A DNA stretch of 64,000 bases, taken from an uncultured Ruminococcus sp. (GTDB lineage Bacteria > Bacillota > Clostridia > Oscillospirales > Ruminococcaceae). Below are positions 61,272 through 64,000 of this stretch, in pieces. The notes beneath the pieces were generated by a model. The model was given only the letters and a program-made list of their open reading frames with translations. It was not told where the DNA came from and ran no database searches. A program made the translations under genes and the position numbers. The DNA lies in NCBI GenBank assembly GCA_902800795.1, contig CADCFQ010000006.1:1-64000 (forward strand), given 5' to 3'. Each line of letters opens with the position of its first letter. Position 1 is the first letter of the stretch.

Positions 61272-61309
61272 TTCCCTTAAATTATAGCAGGTTTTAAGGG
61301 AAAAGTCAA
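61272..61309 (-). promoter_or_regulatory. Promoter of the fic gene with a 10-bp inverted-repeat operator
   Basis: Reverse strand: TTGACT (61309-61304), 17-base spacer, TATAAT (61286-61281). TTCCCTTAAA (61272-61281) and its exact complement (61293-61302) flank the -10, ideal for a dimeric repressor, possibly the winged helix of Fic itself. Confidence 0.85.
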
Positions 61310-61419
61310 GAAGGGAAGGGGGAATATCAATAAGCATTTAATGAGAGGCTTTATTTATATGACTGTGCAGAAAGCGTTGTAATCAGTATTATATTATATC
61401 GTGTTGAGAAAAGCCGACT

Positions 61420-61436
61420 GCCGTCGGGGTGACGGC
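61420..61436. other. GC hairpin at the distal end of the CRISPR array
   Basis: GCCGTC (61420-61425) and GACGGC (61431-61436) form a small stem 12 bases from the first repeat. On the reverse strand it is followed by CTTTTC, so it may end transcription of the array; that is a weak call. The rest of 61310-61448 is AT-rich without a gene. Confidence 0.4.
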
Positions 61437-61448
61437 GGGAGGTTTTTG

Positions 61449-64000
61449 GATTCAATCCACGCCCCCCATACGGGAGGCGACCAGCGGACTCAGCTGCATA
61501 TTATGACCGCAGTCTTATTTCAATCCACGCCCCCCCATACGGGAGGCGACATAAATTAAAGACAAATCTTGTTCTTTTGAAGCTATTTCAATCCACGCCC
61601 CCCATACGGGAGGCGACCGACAAGCCGTATGTGACTATGGAGGTCAGAGGAAAATTTCAATCCACGCCCCCCATACGGGAGGCGACCTGCGGTTATCCAT
61701 GATCTCAGGCCAATTGATATTGCATTTCAATCCACGCCCCCCATACGGGAGGCGACCATTTTTGACTTAATGGGGGACAGGGACATAAAGCCATTTCAAT
61801 CCACGCCCCCCATACGGGAGGCGACAGAAAACGCACACAGAGGCAAAGTCAGCGATGACGATTTCAATCCACGCCCCCCATACGGGAGGCGACGACTTGA
61901 CAGGCATAGGAGCAACCGAGACGGAAAAAATTTCAATCCACGCCCCCATACGGGAGGCGACTCACGTCCTTTAAGTTTAGGCCGTAGTGATAATAATTTC
62001 AATCCACGCCCCCATACGGGAGGCGACTAAAAGCGCCCTAGGCGCTCCGCGCCCTGTGATATTTCAATCCACGCCCCCATACGGGAGGCGACCGATAACA
62101 AGACGGTGGACAGGCCAAATTATAGCACCATTTCAATCCACGCCCCCATACGGGAGGCGACTTGGTCATCGCCGTCCACACGGAAGAGAAAACCATTTCA
62201 ATCCACGCCCCCATACGGGAGGCGACATCAAGCAGCTTGTCTTCTCCGAAAATAGTAATATTTCAATCCACCCCCCCATACGGGAGGCGACGAACGTAAA
62301 ACAAAAGTGGCAAATGTGCCAAAAAAATTTCAATCCACGCCCCCATACGGGAGGCGACGCAGGCTCAAGATAATGCTGCTGCGATCTTAAAGATTTCAAT
62401 CCACGCCCCCATACGGGAGGCGACCTGTAGAGGACACTACAGAGATTGAGCGTCTGAAATTTCAATCCACGCCCCCATACGGGAGGCGACCCGGCTCCTT
62501 CGAGCAGGCGCAGCGAGATATCCAATTTCAATCCACGCCCCCATACGGGAGGCGACAGCCACTTGTGAAAAGTACCCCACGTCCTAAAGCCATTTCAATC
62601 CACGCCCCCATACGGGAGGCGACCAGCTCTCTTCCCACCTGAGAAGTCACGAGAATTATTTCAATCCACGCCCCCATACGGGAGGCGACGAAAAATACGC
62701 TTTGCTACTGCTCAGACAGACAGAATTTCAATCCACGCCCCCATACGGGAGGCGACGCTCCCTGTATTTCTTCATCGAGAACACCTATCATAATTTCAAT
62801 CCACGCCCCCATACGGGAGGCGACCTGCGCAATTGTCGCAGACGGTGGCACAAGCAAATTTCAATCCACGCCCCCATACGGGAGGCGACAATGGTGCGGC
62901 GGCTATACCTCTTGACATTGACATTTCAATCCACGCCCCCCATACGGGAGGCGACCTCTGTACTCGGCTTCACCATAGACGGGAGTGCTATTTCAATCCA
63001 CGCCCCCCATACGGGAGGCGACAAGATGAGATCAATGGAACGATCGAAGACTTTATATTTCAATCCACGCCCCCCATACGGGAGGCGACTGTTTTGAGCG
63101 TGTGTGTTCATCGCTTTGAGAAATTTCAATCCACGCCCCCCATACGGGAGGCGACTCTGCAAAGCTGATGTAATTTCTTTCGTATAGATCATTTCAATCC
63201 ACGCCCCCCATACGGGAGGCGACGTGTCTCGTTTAACATCATCGAAAGGACGGGATGATTTCAATCCACGCCCCCCATACGGGAGGCGACAACAGTTTAT
63301 GGCAGGAGTCGCTATGGAGGTGGAATTTCAATCCACGCCCCCCATACGGGAGGCGACAGGACGTGAACAAGCGCTCACAGGTAACAAGCGAAATTTCAAT
63401 CCACGCCCCCCATACGGGAGGCGACTGATAAAGTGCTTAAATACTTTAATCTTAAAGAATTTCAATCCACGCCCCCCATACGGGAGGCGACCGGATATAC
63501 GATAGGCTCAAACGGCATCATTATCGAATTTCAATCCACGCCCCCCATACGGGAGGCGACGCAAATGCCATGTCTATGTTGATACATTCAAGAACAAATT
63601 TCAATCCACGCCCCCCATACGGGAGGCGACAAGAGCCTTCATGCGATCGTCAGAATCGATGCTCCATTTCAATCCACGCCCCCCATACGGGAGGCGACGG
63701 TTTTGTGTGGAGATACTTGAAAATGACAAATCAATTTCAATCCACGCCCCCCATACGGGAGGCGACAAACTATTGCAGGCCTAGGCAAAACAGCGTTGGT
63801 TATTTCAATCCACGCCCCCCATACGGGAGGCGACAAATGGTAAAGTTTTCGGTAACGGCAAAATTGGAATTTCAATCCACGCCCCCCATACGGGAGGCGA
63901 CGTGTGGACAGTACCCTTGATGCACTTACAGGAGTTATTTCAATCCACGCCCCCCATACGGGAGGCGACTCAGAGCGGTTCAGGAGATGCTTTCGATGCA
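61449..64000 (-). CRISPR. Type I-C CRISPR array, 38 repeats, runs off the right edge
   Basis: Repeats of 33 bases begin ATTTCAATCCACGCC and end GGGAGGCGAC, with 33-37-base spacers: 37 complete spacers and a cut one from 63970. The complement starts GTCGCCTCCC and ends GTGGATTGAAAT, the type I-C form, with an 8-bp stem around GTAT. That sets transcription on the reverse strand, with the leader beyond 64000. The leftmost repeat (61449-61481) starts with GA instead of AT, as expected at a trailer end. C-tract length varies: 6 in most, 7 in repeat 2 (61517-61550), 5 in repeats 8-22 (61930-62889). Repeat 13 has ACCCC for ACGCC. No cas genes are in view. Confidence 0.97.

Noticed and set aside
61767..63920. 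Open frames on both strands across the CRISPR array
   Set aside because: They repeat the translation of the CRISPR repeat (for example NPRPPYGRR); produced by the repeat length, not genes.

Overview
The window looks like chromosomal DNA of a Gram-positive, anaerobic Clostridia member, most likely a Ruminococcus-like Oscillospiraceae. Supporting signs are a dcw (division and cell-wall) cluster with a PASTA-bearing SpoVD/FtsI-type PBP, a meso-DAP-type MurE, a SigH-like factor, NfnAB, RqcH, purine-rich Shine-Dalgarno sites and many consensus sigma-A promoters with 17-base spacers. The organism assignment is inference; there is no rRNA in the window.

Layout. Bases 1-12.8 kb are the dcw cluster: PBP end, murE, murF, a divergent mraY homologue, ftsW, murG, an unknown membrane protein, murA, ftsQ/divIB and ftsZ. 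From 13 to 21.8 kb come divIVA with a lone class I fumarase beta subunit, a SigH-like sigma factor, a zinc-ribbon protein, a DUF1858 protein, trmK, nif3/yqfO, rqcH, and a reverse-strand ECF sigma/anti-sigma pair. At 22-26.3 kb is a complete potABCD polyamine operon behind a tandem 116-bp hairpin repeat; its PotA carries Arg at the H-loop histidine. At 26.3-34 kb are an M15 D,D-carboxypeptidase and a five-gene operon joining two secreted, membrane-anchored proteins with transcobalamin-like domains to a complete ECF transporter (T, fused A-A, S). I read this as a candidate cobalamin capture-and-import system.

At 34-39.4 kb, on the reverse strand, are a GT-C glycosyltransferase, an AlaX editing enzyme and a PadR-DUF1700-DUF4097-PspC envelope operon with a palindromic operator over its promoter. 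At 39.6-49.5 kb are an ABC-F protein whose second ATP site is degenerate in every element, an acetyltransferase, an SGNH esterase, a methyltransferase and a 1,898-residue DUF4011/SF1 helicase/Vsr-like nuclease/DUF3320 protein that resembles a single-gene phage-defence enzyme. At 49.8-57.8 kb are nfnAB, yajC, rlmB, an 872-residue protein that I read as a catalytically dead P1B-type ATPase fold with a long disordered N-terminus, a 45-residue membrane protein, ung and a lipoprotein polysaccharide deacetylase.

At about 57.9 kb a low-molecular-weight protein tyrosine phosphatase gene is cut after its 13th codon, and the DNA changes character. What follows is a Schlafen-AlbA/ATPase regulator with seven operator-like repeats at two-helical-turn spacing over a perfect consensus promoter, an iteron-like repeat field, an auto-inhibited Fic protein with its own operator, and a large type I-C CRISPR array. 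The array has 38 repeats and runs off the right edge. Its repeats fall into blocks by poly-C length, a record of slippage or recombination. This part looks like an accessory defence island; its far end and the cas genes lie outside the window.
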